From the NCBI GenBank assembly GCA_964058845.1, contig CAXKVR010000237.1:62001-126000 (forward strand): a DNA stretch of 64,000 nt, in the 5' to 3' direction. How positions within the stretch are numbered: the first letter of the stretch is position 1; each line of letters begins with the position of its first letter. The notes under the pieces were generated by a model. It ran no database searches. It had not been told where the DNA came from and worked only from the letters and a program-made list of their open reading frames with translations. Origin of the DNA: Carex sylvatica. Taxonomy: Eukaryota > Streptophyta > Magnoliopsida > Poales > Cyperaceae. The position numbers and the translations under genes are program-made. Positions 46,801 through 56,560 of this stretch are shown piece after piece.

Positions 46801-49475
46801 GTTGCTGGCTGTGTCAACTCTACATATCTTTATGTCACCTTGTAGGTGGCATAAAGTTGCACGGGTCAGGTTAGCTAACGGTGCAGATTATATTTAAATG
46901 GAATTGCTCCCGCATGGGTCCAGTGCTCTTAGTCCTCCAAACGGACATTAGCAGGGCACCAGACTCGGGGTATTCATTGTTTGACATCTCTCTGCTTTAC
47001 TTCTAGTTCACCCTTATGATGGACCTACGTTCATGATCAGTTCATCGGGGTTTTATTATTTGATTGTGGGAACGTTTAACTCCCGATGGGCTCAAGCCCC
47101 CGCCGTTAATTACATCAGAAATACATTTTAAGTCAAGCTAAATACCTCGTTCATTCCAGGATTTGTGCCTATGGATTGCGAACTGAGTAATAAGGCTAAA
47201 AATGGGCTCATGTAAGGTTCAATTGATAATTTGATATGTTCTCGATTGATTTGGACATGATTCGGACATTTATCTTGATCCTATGTGCATGTGCATGTGC
47301 ATATGCATTTATATTTTTAAAGTATATGGATATGCATGGAAGCATCATTTGTATATTTTAAACTTGAGAAGACATATTCAAATATCATTTATATATAAAA
47401 ATGTGTCGAGAGAGGGGGACATTTTGGTCATTTCAGGTTATGGCTGAAACTTGGATATGTTCAATTACTACTTAAAATTGTAGAGAATTGAATTTGAATT
47501 CATTTGGAACTGGTTTGAGTCAATTTGGACTTAAAACGAAGAAGTTATGGCCAAAAAGGACTAAAAACGCTTGTTTGTGAAGTTTTTATACTTCTAGGGT
47601 CCTATTTGTAAATTTACAAGAACCTGAGGCTGTAATTTGAGTTTTTTACAGGGTTTGGAGTGAAAATTGGGCCTCCAATGGCCCATTTGAGAGGATTTCA
47701 TGCTGTCAAGGGCTTATCTGCAAATTCCCAAGGGTTGTTCTGTAAATGTTAAATAAACAGAGGGGTATATGTGAAAAAGGTATTATTTAACCCTTTCTGA
47801 ACTTCAAGATTTGTGCTGAGACTCCAAGATTTGGATATTGGGCCTTCGAGATGTGCATTGAGCTTTAGATTTAAATCATGTGCTTTAGGATTTGTGCAGG
47901 AAAGGATTTAATCGAGTAGACTTTGAGATTGGGCTTTTGGGCCTTCAATGAGTGCACTGAATCGTTAATTAGTGCACAGGGTTCAGATGCCACTCATTTA
48001 GGCTTTAAGATTCGTACTGATCCTTTTAATTGGATCCGGAAACTGACAGATGGGGTCCATGGAACAGTAACGGCTGATTTGATTCGAATTTGGATCATTG
48101 GATCAAATGAATGCTTTAGAATTCGTGCAAACCGATGAACCCTAGGGTTCTGACAGGGCCAAGAAAGGAAGGCTCCGGCCGATCCCGGCCATAGCGCAGC
48201 CGAACAAGCATACTATCTTGATCGCCTAGACGTCAAGAGTCGGTTGGTACCATTTTCGGCGGTTGGAGATCACCGGAGGCATCGATATGGGCTTCTACAG
48301 TGTTCATCGGTACTGATAGCCTCCTAAGCTGGTTTCAATCAATTTCTTAGCAATTTCTTCTGAGAACTTGGTCATTAGACGTCGCAGAGTAGTCTAAGAT
48401 TCAATGGAAGCATTAATTTCTCATTTAATTGAGCTTTGGACATGATTTTAAATTTTCAGACATCAGTTTCAATACCGATTTGGTACCAAAGAGTGGTATA
48501 GAGTCATTAATGTCAATTCAAGTAATCAGAGAGATCATTTAGATCATCTAAGAGGATTTGAAACTTAGCAGGAGCATTGGTTAAGATTGAATTGGGTTTT
48601 GGTCAAGAGCACAGTATATGAACATATTGCTTTTAGACTTTCAAACTCAATTTCTCTTGGATTTTGTACAAGAGTCATGAGTTTTATTTCACAGGTTCAA
48701 AGATATACATGCTAATGATTTTTTATTCAAGTTTCATAATTTACAGAGCTTTATTTGTCTGTCAATTGGCTTATATAGCCAGAGAGGCATGCATGGTAAT
48801 TTTACCAAATTAATTACAGAATTTTTATTTTTAAAAGCTGAACTTTGGCAGGTCATATTTTTATGCAGGAAGATCTAAATAATGCAAATTTCGAACCTAT
48901 CTTGTGTATTTTTTTTATTATCTACATGATGGTGTATTTACTCTTACAATTTGGATATCAGATCAGTCCAGCTTACTGATTTACCATTAGAGGTCAATTA
49001 ATGCAATTCCTTGCAATTCTTTATGCCAGTTGAGTTTGCATAGCACATGGGTACTGAGTCTTTGTTTGGTTTGATGTCAGGGATTGTTTCAAGGGTTTAC
49101 ATCATGACAGAGAGACCTGGTATGGGGATTAAACACCATTCAACAGCTTTAAATCACTATTTTTATACCAGTATTAAATGAGAAGAGATGAAGAAGTTCA
49201 AAACCCATCAAATTATCATTTTTAAAGTATTTTTAACATGTCAGAGCCTTTAAATTTACACGGAATCCCCTGACTTGTTCAAAAATCACATTTTGAGCAT
49301 ATTCACTTGATTTTAGAGAGCATTATCATTAAAGCTTCATAAGAATAAGGATATAAATTGCACATGGCAGTATAACTGCTGCATATTTACATCTTAGCCC
49401 TCAGCTTTTCACTATTTGCAATTAGACCCTTCAAAACAACAGATTTAGCCATTTTAAAGGCATAACTCCATTAAG
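46801..49475. other. No gene recognised; decayed LTR-like DNA
   Basis: Mixed-composition DNA with phrases common in plant Gypsy LTRs (ttatggccaaaaaggac, accctagggttctgacagg, ggcggttggagatcaccgga) but no clear boundaries. (GTGCAT)n-like repeats are at 47283-47310. The open frame at 47923-48138 has no family features. Confidence 0.4.
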
Positions 49476-49935
49476 AAATACTCATTATTTTCTTAATAAA
49501 TATTTAGTAGATGTCGGATTCATGATACATTAAGAAATATAATCTTGACTCGGTTTAATTAAAGTACTTGTGATGTTAAATCAGATTCATAATAGATTCA
49601 AGTTATTGTTTTGCTTAGTTTAAATAAATATAAATTAAAGTTTCATATCTGTGTAAAACTTATTTATAATTATAATCATTATTTTATTTAATTACGTCTC
49701 AAGTGAGTTGCTGAATAATTGAAGTTTGAAAATAAAATACTGTATATATTTCTTTGATAAAAGATTTTGAATTTCTAACTAAACAAGTTTCAAATTCTTA
49801 TTTAGTTTATTTATTTATAATTATATATATATAATAAGTAAATCAAAATAATATGTGACTTAATAGTACTATAAAATCGAGGATTAAAATAGTTAAAGTT
49901 TAGAAATTAGAATTAATAAACTATTGTTATAATGA
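49476..49935. repeat. Segment duplicated at 54690-55162
   Basis: From aaatactcattattttctta to aattaataaactatnggtta the two segments match almost base for base over about 460 nt, apart from an insertion of about 17 nt (aataaataaaaaatggg) near 54797 and scattered changes. Flanks on both sides differ. Both lie in LTR-like DNA. Confidence 0.8.
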
Positions 49936-50420
49936 TAAATAGAGAGCTTTAGGAAATAAAAATACGTGAACTCAAATCTTATTCTTAGATTTGACTTTTT
50001 GAAGAACTAAGAAACGTTGATAACGGTCAACAAATTACTACGCAAATAGGTGCGGATTTCCTAGACTTTATAAAACTATTTTACTTTCATATTATCATTC
50101 AACTGTTTATTATTATTGCAGTAGTTGGATTTATGCATGTTATTTTCGAACCATTCGTATGACTTGAGTAGACAGAAATAATTTGCATGAAATGATAGAA
50201 TTCATATATTGACCAATGGATTTGCATGAATATGATGTGTTGAGCATGGCATGAACTGTATGATTGAATAAATGTGTTTTGAAAAATGAACGAATATGAT
50301 AATTGAACATGGGGCCAATATGCTTGCATATTGGGATGTATACATTAGGTCTAGTGTTCGACTGGACCCCTCATTAACGTGACTGTAGGTGAAAGTGGTC
50401 CTGTCACGGGTCTAACCCTA

Positions 50421-50595
50421 GCGTCTGGTGGGAGTTCCGCAGTTAGGGCGACAGCCTCCCAGCGTCAGGCGGGAGTTCCACGGTTGGGTTGGCGATTTCT
50501 TTCGATGTCGGACGGGAGTTTCGCGGTCGAAGAAACAAGGAAATTAAGTGGTTTCTTTCGGCGTCGGGCGGGAGTTCCGCGGTCGGAGAAACAAG
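50421..50595 (+). repeat. GC-rich four-copy minisatellite
   Basis: gcgtcgggcgggagttccgc-type units start at 50421, 50462, 50505 and 50561, each followed by a ggtcg(g/a)agaaac-like or gttgggt-like tail. Copies 3 and 4 share tttctttcg in front. The cluster sits in the same LTR-like region that ends at the primer site at 51.13 kb. Confidence 0.7.
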
Positions 50596-50639
50596 AAAAA
50601 ATAAGAAAGAAAAAAAAAATGAAAATAGATGTAATAGTA

Positions 50640-51121
50640 GTAGATGCATTGCATTAAGGAATATATATGCATTTTATTTCTTATCATATTTGTGAATATA
50701 AGTAAAGGTTTTATAAACTCTGGGCTAAAATTAAATCTCGCACTGAGAGATGGTTCAATCTCTCACCCGTTTTCACTGTTATGTGGGTTCCAGGTAACGA
50801 AGAGGAAGGATTCGAGCAAGGACAAGAGTGAGACTAAGCTGGAAGACATATTATTGATAAATTACCACATGTTGTTTAGTTTTTATTTTCATGATTCTAT
50901 ATTAATATATTGAGCAGGCATGGCAGTGTCTGTGTTACTAGCCATATCCGCCATGATCGTTTGTGAAAACTCTTTCGATTATGAAATAAAATGTGGCTTT
51001 ATTTTGTTGTTATTGATAATGTATGTGATGTGAATACGCCTTACGTAAAAATATTGATAATGTATGTAATGTGAATACGCCTTACGTAAAAATACGTGGC
51101 GGGTTGTCTTGAGGTGTAACA
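50640..51121 (+). repeat. 3' part of a Gypsy LTR, with a 40-bp tandem duplication
   Basis: The region runs to GAGGTGTAACA (end 51121), a usual end of chromovirus LTRs, directly before a primer site. A 40-nt unit (attgataatgtatgtgatgt and 20 nt more) is duplicated in tandem at 51012-51091. The 5' boundary of the LTR could not be set. Confidence 0.5.
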
Positions 51122-51128
51122 ACTAAGT

Positions 51129-51141
51129 TGGTATTAGAGCC
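51129..51141 (+). other. Primer binding site, initiator tRNA-Met type
   Basis: TGGTATTAGAGCC differs by one base from the common TGGTATCAGAGCC of chromoviruses and lies 7 nt after the LTR end. It marks the plus-strand orientation. Confidence 0.65.
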
Positions 51142-51472
51142 AGCACATACAATATCAATAATTAACCGCTTAGTGAGTGCACATTAAGGTCTTATCTTTA
51201 GAATTGGAATAATATAATCTAAGTAGATATAATGTAGTTTATGTAGAAATACCCGTAAGTTCGTGTCGTCAGAAATATAAGCGTGACAATTTATATCCTA
51301 ATATATATATTTATATATTTTTTATGTTTTTATTATTTATTTAATGTTCTACTATGTTAATACATTAGTAGTTTCGTACGCACTTCGGATATTTTCTCAA
51401 TAATTTTTTTATTATATGTAATATCAATTATGAATTGTTGAAAATTAGATATTTTCATTAAAACAAAAGATA

Positions 51473-51504
<32 letters not shown>

Positions 51505-51516
51505 GATAGATAGATA
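51142..51516. other. Gypsy leader, AT-rich, ending in (TA)n(GATA)n
   Basis: No coding sequence. 51479-51516 is a TA-rich microsatellite passing into GATA units right at the edge of the foldback element. Confidence 0.5.
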
Positions 51517-51929
51517 GGCTAATATACAATCGATTGTTCCTAGCCTCCCGTGCAACCAAGTTGTTTTCCGATTTTTAAAGTCCAAATGATCGATCCAAAC
51601 CGTTAGATGTCATCTCCATATTAAAATCTGCTAGGAGACCAAATTTTATATTTTTTGAAATTTTTTTACTATTTATTAAGCCACTTTGAAAATTGCTGAT
51701 CCAACGGTGCCTTACCAAACAGTAAAAATCAGAAGCTACAATTGGATCAGCGATTTTCAAAGTAGCTTAATAAATAGTAAAAAAATTCCAAAAAATATAA
51801 AATTTGGTCTCCTAGCAGATTTTAATATGGAGATGACATCTAACGGTTTGGATCGATCATTTGGACTTTAAAAATCGGAAAACGACTTGGTTGCACGGGA
51901 GGCTAGAAACAATCGATTGTATATTAGCC
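51517..51929. mobile_element. 413-bp foldback MITE with 188-bp inverted arms
   Basis: The left arm, 51517-51704, and the right arm, 51742-51929, are reverse complements of identical length with few mismatches; the loop is 37 nt (51705-51741). The outer ends read GGCTAATATACAATCGATTG. Both arms carry a matching phrase for phrase set (gcctcccgtgcaaccaagt, accgttagatgtcatctcc, tttttactatttattaag). No transposase is encoded; the two mirrored 61-codon frames are by-products of the symmetry. The flanks, gatagata and tatctcta, are short AT microsatellites that blur any target duplication. The transcript would fold into a long hairpin. Confidence 0.85.
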
Positions 51930-52377
51930 TATCTCTATATATATATATAGTTTTTTTTCGTTCTTGATATATTTACACCATGAGGGTCTTTATTATATTG
52001 CCGCAAAATATTAGTAGTGATTAGCATTGCTTATGATATAATAACAACATAATTGTAGTTAACGGTCAATATATATGCACAGAATTCTACTTGTTAATTT
52101 GTGATCCGGATTACTATTATTATTTTAGTTATTCTGAAAAAAAAAATATAACAGATATCATCAAGATAGGTCATGAACATAGATATTAAAAAAAAAAAAA
52201 AATTCAGCGTAACATATAGAACTTTTTGTAATTTGTATGTATATGCTATTTTTCTATATGATCCTTTTTTTTTTTTTCCAACGTACAATATAATCTTTGG
52301 ATATTAAGTTCTTTTGTTAATTTATTTTTATAAAACAACTATAAATCATCAATCTTATCTTATAAAACTATAAAAAT
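51930..52377. other. AT-rich leader of the gag-only Gypsy element
   Basis: Contains TA-repeats and poly-A/poly-T runs (52138-52200, 52266-52280) but no recognisable coding sequence before the gag ATG. Confidence 0.45.
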
Positions 52378-53408
52378 GGTGAGAGGACGCCTCAGAACCA
52401 TAATCAATGCTAACAATAGAGAAACCATTCCACCCACTATCGATGCCCAAGCTGAAGCCAATCACTTGCAGACCTCTTACAAGGTCTTGAGAGAGTCGCT
52501 CGGATTGCCATGGAAGCAGAATAGAGAAGGCATCGAGAAGTAGACCCATTCTTTCAGCTCTACTGCTCATTCAATTCTCTTCATCCCCCAACGTTCGATG
52601 GGACAAGGGATTTCGCAGTGGCCGAAAATTGGATCGCCAATATCAAGGACAAATTCCAAATTCTCTGGGCCCGAGAAAAAAATAGAGTGGAACTAGCCAC
52701 CCAACTTTTCGAAGGACACGCTCGATTCTGGTGGCAAGAAGCGAAGCGTCAGACCATAGGACCCGTGAATTGGGTAGAGTTTGAGAGACTATTTGAAGGA
52801 AGTATATGGATATAAGGTCACGAGAACTACTTCGTCAGAAGTTCACTGGCCTTAAACAGGGAATCAATCGTGTGACGAAATACAATTCCAAATTCGAAAA
52901 CCTAATGAGGTACGCTCCTGACATTGTCCAAGATGAATTCCACCTGAGACAACAATACGGTGGTCTAAACCCTCGCCTTACCCAATTGATTGACATACCA
53001 GGAGTAGACAAGTTGCCTGATCTCATGCTGCGGGCAACTACAGCAGATTCCTATGAGACACACTTCAGTCAACTAAGCGGTGTTAGAAATATTAGACTAA
53101 GGATGGAGGATACTCCAAGGTCAACTCCAATTCGGTATAATAACATGAGCTCGAGAACCAACTTCTACCCCAACGAGAAACCTTGGTGCAACCATTGCCA
53201 TAAACCTCACTGGAAAGAGCAATGCAGCTATGCCAATGGATTGTGTCACATATGTCTCAAATCGGGACATTTTGCTAGAGAATGTCCATACAAGCCTCCT
53301 CAAAGCAACATAATTCCGAATCGAGGAACCATGAGGCTAAGGACCACTAACAGGAGTAACTACACCAGAGTAACAACACCAGAATTTCACCAACAGGAGT
53401 TTAATTAG
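52378..53408 (+). pseudogene. Chromovirus-like Gypsy gag, frameshifted
   Basis: The ATG at 52378 opens MVRGRLRTIINANNRETIPP, then a stop near 52541 and a frame change. The gag core continues at 52618 with AENWIANIKDKFQILWA and GHARFWWQEAKRQT, changes frame again near 52800, and reads RQKFTGLKQGINRVTKYNSK and FHLRQQYGGLNPRL. Two zinc knuckles end it: a shortened first one, CNHCHKPHWKEQC (one residue less than CX2CX4HX4C), and a canonical one, CHICLKSGHFAREC. The stop is at 53406. In complete elements protease and RT follow; here a noncoding tail follows at once, so pol is deleted. Gag identity is firm. Confidence 0.82.
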
Positions 53409-53451
53409 AGTGGTGCAGCAAAAGCGTAGTGAAAATATTTATGATGTTACA

Positions 53452-53576
53452 TTTGAATTTTGAGGACAAAATTCCTTTCTGAAAAGGGGAAGAATGTAGC
53501 ATTTAGTCACAGTCAATAAAAGTAATTACGATTAGTGTTTGAATTTTGAGGACAAAATTTTTTTTAAGGGGGATGA
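53452..53576 (+). repeat. Duplicated pol-end/polypurine tail of the Gypsy element
   Basis: tttgaattttgaggacaaaa occurs at 53452 and again at 53538, each followed by a polypurine tract (gaaaaggggaagaa at 53481; aaggggga at 53566) and a TGTA start. This phrase is the usual end of chromovirus pol just before the 3' LTR. Its presence directly after gag shows where the deletion rejoined; why it is doubled (86-nt offset) is unclear. Confidence 0.7.
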
Positions 53577-54689
53577 TGTAATATTCTGTTACATCGATTA
53601 TTATTTTTATACCGATAAACTTAGGAACAAATAATAATTATATGCACGTCTTGAGTTAGGATCACACGCGTGATTGTCCCTATAGAAAATATTGTAGGAA
53701 CTCTCAACAAAATCCAAATAATATCTCATTTAATTTTTAAAATAAATATATTCTTTAGCGGACCTCAGCAATTACGAAGTAAATACAAATCAAATTCTTA
53801 TTTAAAATCTCAATTTGAGTTACTTCTTTTCGATAACCTTTCGAATTTAGCTTCAGTTGTAATTTTTAGATGGACAACTGTTAGTACTTTAATCACATAT
53901 CATTCATATCAATTCGAATTAGAATGAAATTTAATACCTGAAAATATAACTTCATTATCTACAACTTTCGTGTAAAAGACTATCCCAAATTCCGAACGTA
54001 GGATTCTCCATAAAATTGTAAAGTCAGTAAACATTTCAGTTCGGAGACTGCAGACCTTCATCAATCATTTTTATATTTTCTCCTTATTGGAAACTCCGAT
54101 TAAGGTGAAACTAATTGCATTAGAACCGTAACAGAAAAACCTACAACTCTTACGTTTGAACTTTCTCCAAATTTCGAATTTATAATTTCAATTATTTCAA
54201 TCTTTGAAGACAAACATTAAAATAAAATTCTGTCATGGGCTCAAATCCGAATTTACAATATGTTGGTCCACTAAACTCAAGTCCAAAAATCACAAATCAT
54301 TTTCTAAACCTAACCCTACCTTATATAAAGCCTCCCTCTCCACAGCCCCCCCCCCCCCCCCCCCCCCCCCTCTCTAGCAGCACCCTTTCCCCCATTTCGG
54401 ATCTAAACCCCTGCTGGGTCCAAACCGGTCAGCTTACTTCCAAAGAGAACCATCGACCGTACGTCCGGATTTTGAAGAAGCGTTCAACACAAGAGTTGTA
54501 ATGCTCGCCAATACGGATCTGTGAGCGCTGAATTCACTTCAATCAGAGTCTCCATCGCCGAGAACCATCCAAAACAGTGGCTGCTGTGCATATCTTTCCT
54601 AAACTGCAAACTCTAAGTAATAGAGTTTCGATCATAAATCTTGTTTTTTTTCTTAATGATAAAGTATTGACTATATTTCTTTTGATTAT
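53577..54689 (+). repeat. 3' LTR of the gag-only Gypsy element (5' part certain, end uncertain)
   Basis: Starts TGTAATATTCTGTTACATCG after the second polypurine tract. U3 contains long AT-rich stretches. A TATA box (ttatataaag, 54321-54330) is followed by a run of 25 C (54346-54370) at the expected transcription start, then a leader-like sequence to about 54650. The 3' end was not located. It does not match the LTR that ends at 51121, so the two may belong to different elements or the pair has been rearranged. Confidence 0.55.
54321..54330 (+). promoter_or_regulatory. TATA box followed by a C25 tract
   Basis: ttatataaag, with a homopolymer of 25 C starting 16 nt downstream, then a CT-rich leader. 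Confidence 0.5.
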
Positions 54690-55162
54690 AAATACTCATT
54701 ATTTTCTTAATAAATATTTAGTAGATGTCAGATTCATGATACATTAAGAAATATAATCTTGACTCGGTTTAATTAAAGTACTTGTGATGTTAAATAAATA
54801 AAAAATGGGGTCAGATTCATAACAGATTCAAGTTATTGTTTTGCTTAGTTTAAATAAATATAAATTAAAGTTTCATATATGTGTAAAACTTATTTATAAT
54901 TATAATCATTATTTCATTTAATTACGTCTCAAGTGAGTTGCTGAATAATTGAAGTTTGAAAATAAAATACTGTATATATTTCTTTGATAAAAGATTTTGA
55001 ATTTCTAACTAAACAAGTTTCAGATTCTTATTTAGTTTATTTATTTCTAATTTTATATATATAATAAGTGAATCAAAATAATATGTGACTTAATAGTACT
55101 ATAAAATCAAGGATTAAAATAGTTAAAGTTTAGAAATTAGAATTAATAAACTATGGTTATAA
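54690..55162. repeat. Second copy of the 49476-49935 segment
   Basis: Nearly identical to 49476-49935 with an inserted aataaataaaaaatggg near 54797. It ends exactly where hAT-like DNA begins (55164). Confidence 0.8.
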
Positions 55163-55163
55163 T

Positions 55164-55904
55164 TAGAGCATTGACAATACCCGGATGGGGATTCCCATGC
55201 CCGGACCGCCCGTGCCCGCTATCCGGGGTATCCGTTCCTGAGTCCGGGTATAGGTTGGGTACACGGGTAGGGCATAAAACGGGCAGGATACGTCTTTTCA
55301 GAAAAAAAAAACTCAACCATACCCGGGCCGAATTGTACCCGTACCCGCCATACTCGTGCCCGTGTGCCCGTACCCGTACCCGTGTACTTTTTTTTAATTC
55401 AAATTTTAATTTTCAATCCCTCCAAAAAAAAAATTTCAATTTTTTTTTATTGTTTTAAAGTTTCTAATTTAATTATATTTTTGATTTATATTTAATTTAA
55501 CCTATTAAAAATAAATGAACGTTTAGAAAATAAATTATCAATTTAAAATATAAACTAAAAATTTCTAGATATAAATAAATTATAAAAATATATAATTAGA
55601 ATGAAAATTTGAAAATAAAATAAAATAACTCGTGTAAAGAAATAAATAAATATATTCCTACTTAGCCGAATAAATATACAAATTTTCGCATTAATAATTT
55701 TTATATATAAGTTACAAATTTTATTTATTTATATACACTATTTGATATTGAATTATTCTGATTTTAAAAGTCAAATTATAAACACGTAATAATATTCGTA
55801 CAACACCGTAAAAAATCAGAAAAAAACCGAAAGAAAAAAAAGGGACCTACCCAGGTTGCCCCTACCCGGACCGCTCTACCCCTCAAGGGTACGACGGACA
55901 CGGG
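55164..55904. mobile_element. hAT-like non-autonomous element with TACCCG-rich ends (tentative)
   Basis: Starts TAGAGCATTGACAATACCCG and is rich in tacccg/gcccg units for 230 nt. It then holds an AT-rich centre (55440-55810) related to the repeat at 2494-2935, and ends in a second CCCG-rich part with GCTCTA at 55873-55878. Short TAGAGC inverted ends and subterminal CCCG clusters are usual in plant hAT elements. No matching 8-bp target duplication was found, so the limits are uncertain. Confidence 0.45.
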
Positions 55905-56560
55905 TAGAGGTTTGCAAATACCCCACGGGGGCGGACCCGACCCGTACCCGCCCGTGCCCGGTACCCGGGTTACCCGTGCCCGAGCCCGGGTATGGGTCGG
56001 GTAAACGGGTACAGGTAAAAAATGGGTAGGGTACGGTTATTTGGTTCAAAACCCGAGCAAACCCGGTCCGATTTACGCCCAACCCGACCCGACCCGACCG
56101 ACCCGACCCGGACCCGGACCCGACCTCGACCCGACCCGACCCGGACCCGACCCGACCCGGACCCGATCTGACCCGACCCAACCCGTTGAATTCAAATTTT
56201 TTTGAATTCAAATTCCCGCCGGTTCAACCGGGCCCGGACCGGTCTAATCAAACCCGACCGGCCGGACCCACTCGGGTCACCCGTCGGTTTTTTTTTTTTT
56301 TTTTTTTTTTCTTTCAAATTTTATTCCCTCCCAATATTTTCTTTAAATACCTCATCTTCCTCTCCAAAAATTCACTCTCATTCTCTCATCTCTCATTCTC
56401 TCAATCTCAATTCTCCAATTTAATTATTCACTATTTTTTAATTTATTGTTTAAAAAAATATATAATTGTAAATTTAATTCATTACACAAATCCGCAAACG
56501 GAATTACAAAGTTCGGCACCTCCCGCAAAATTTTTTCGCGAGATTTAAAGGTAACATTTA
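55905..56560 (+). mobile_element. 5' end of a larger hAT-like transposon: terminal repeat, CCCGA clusters, promoter and leader
   Basis: TAGAGGTTTGCAAATACCCC at 55905 is a typical hAT terminus. It is followed by gcccggtacccgggtta-like units and a dense cluster of CCCGA pentamers (56080-56180), the kind of subterminal repeat hAT transposases bind. After a T-run (56288-56311) come TTTAAATA (56342-56349) and a CT-rich leader ending in a donor-like ttaaag|gtaac (56549). No transposase coding sequence is reached, because the following intron-like DNA is cut by the Gypsy LTR at 60292. Confidence 0.5.

Noticed and set aside
47923..48138. 71-codon plus-strand frame
   Set aside because: No similarity recognised, no splice or promoter context, in LTR-like DNA.
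51129..51141. tRNA gene, because of similarity to tRNA 3' ends (also 13616 and 63021)
   Set aside because: Only the primer-binding complement of a tRNA 3' end is present, next to LTR ends; no cloverleaf.
55876..56211. Gly/Arg/Ser-rich open frame
   Set aside because: Translation of the CCCGA/CCCG repeats of a hAT subterminal region.
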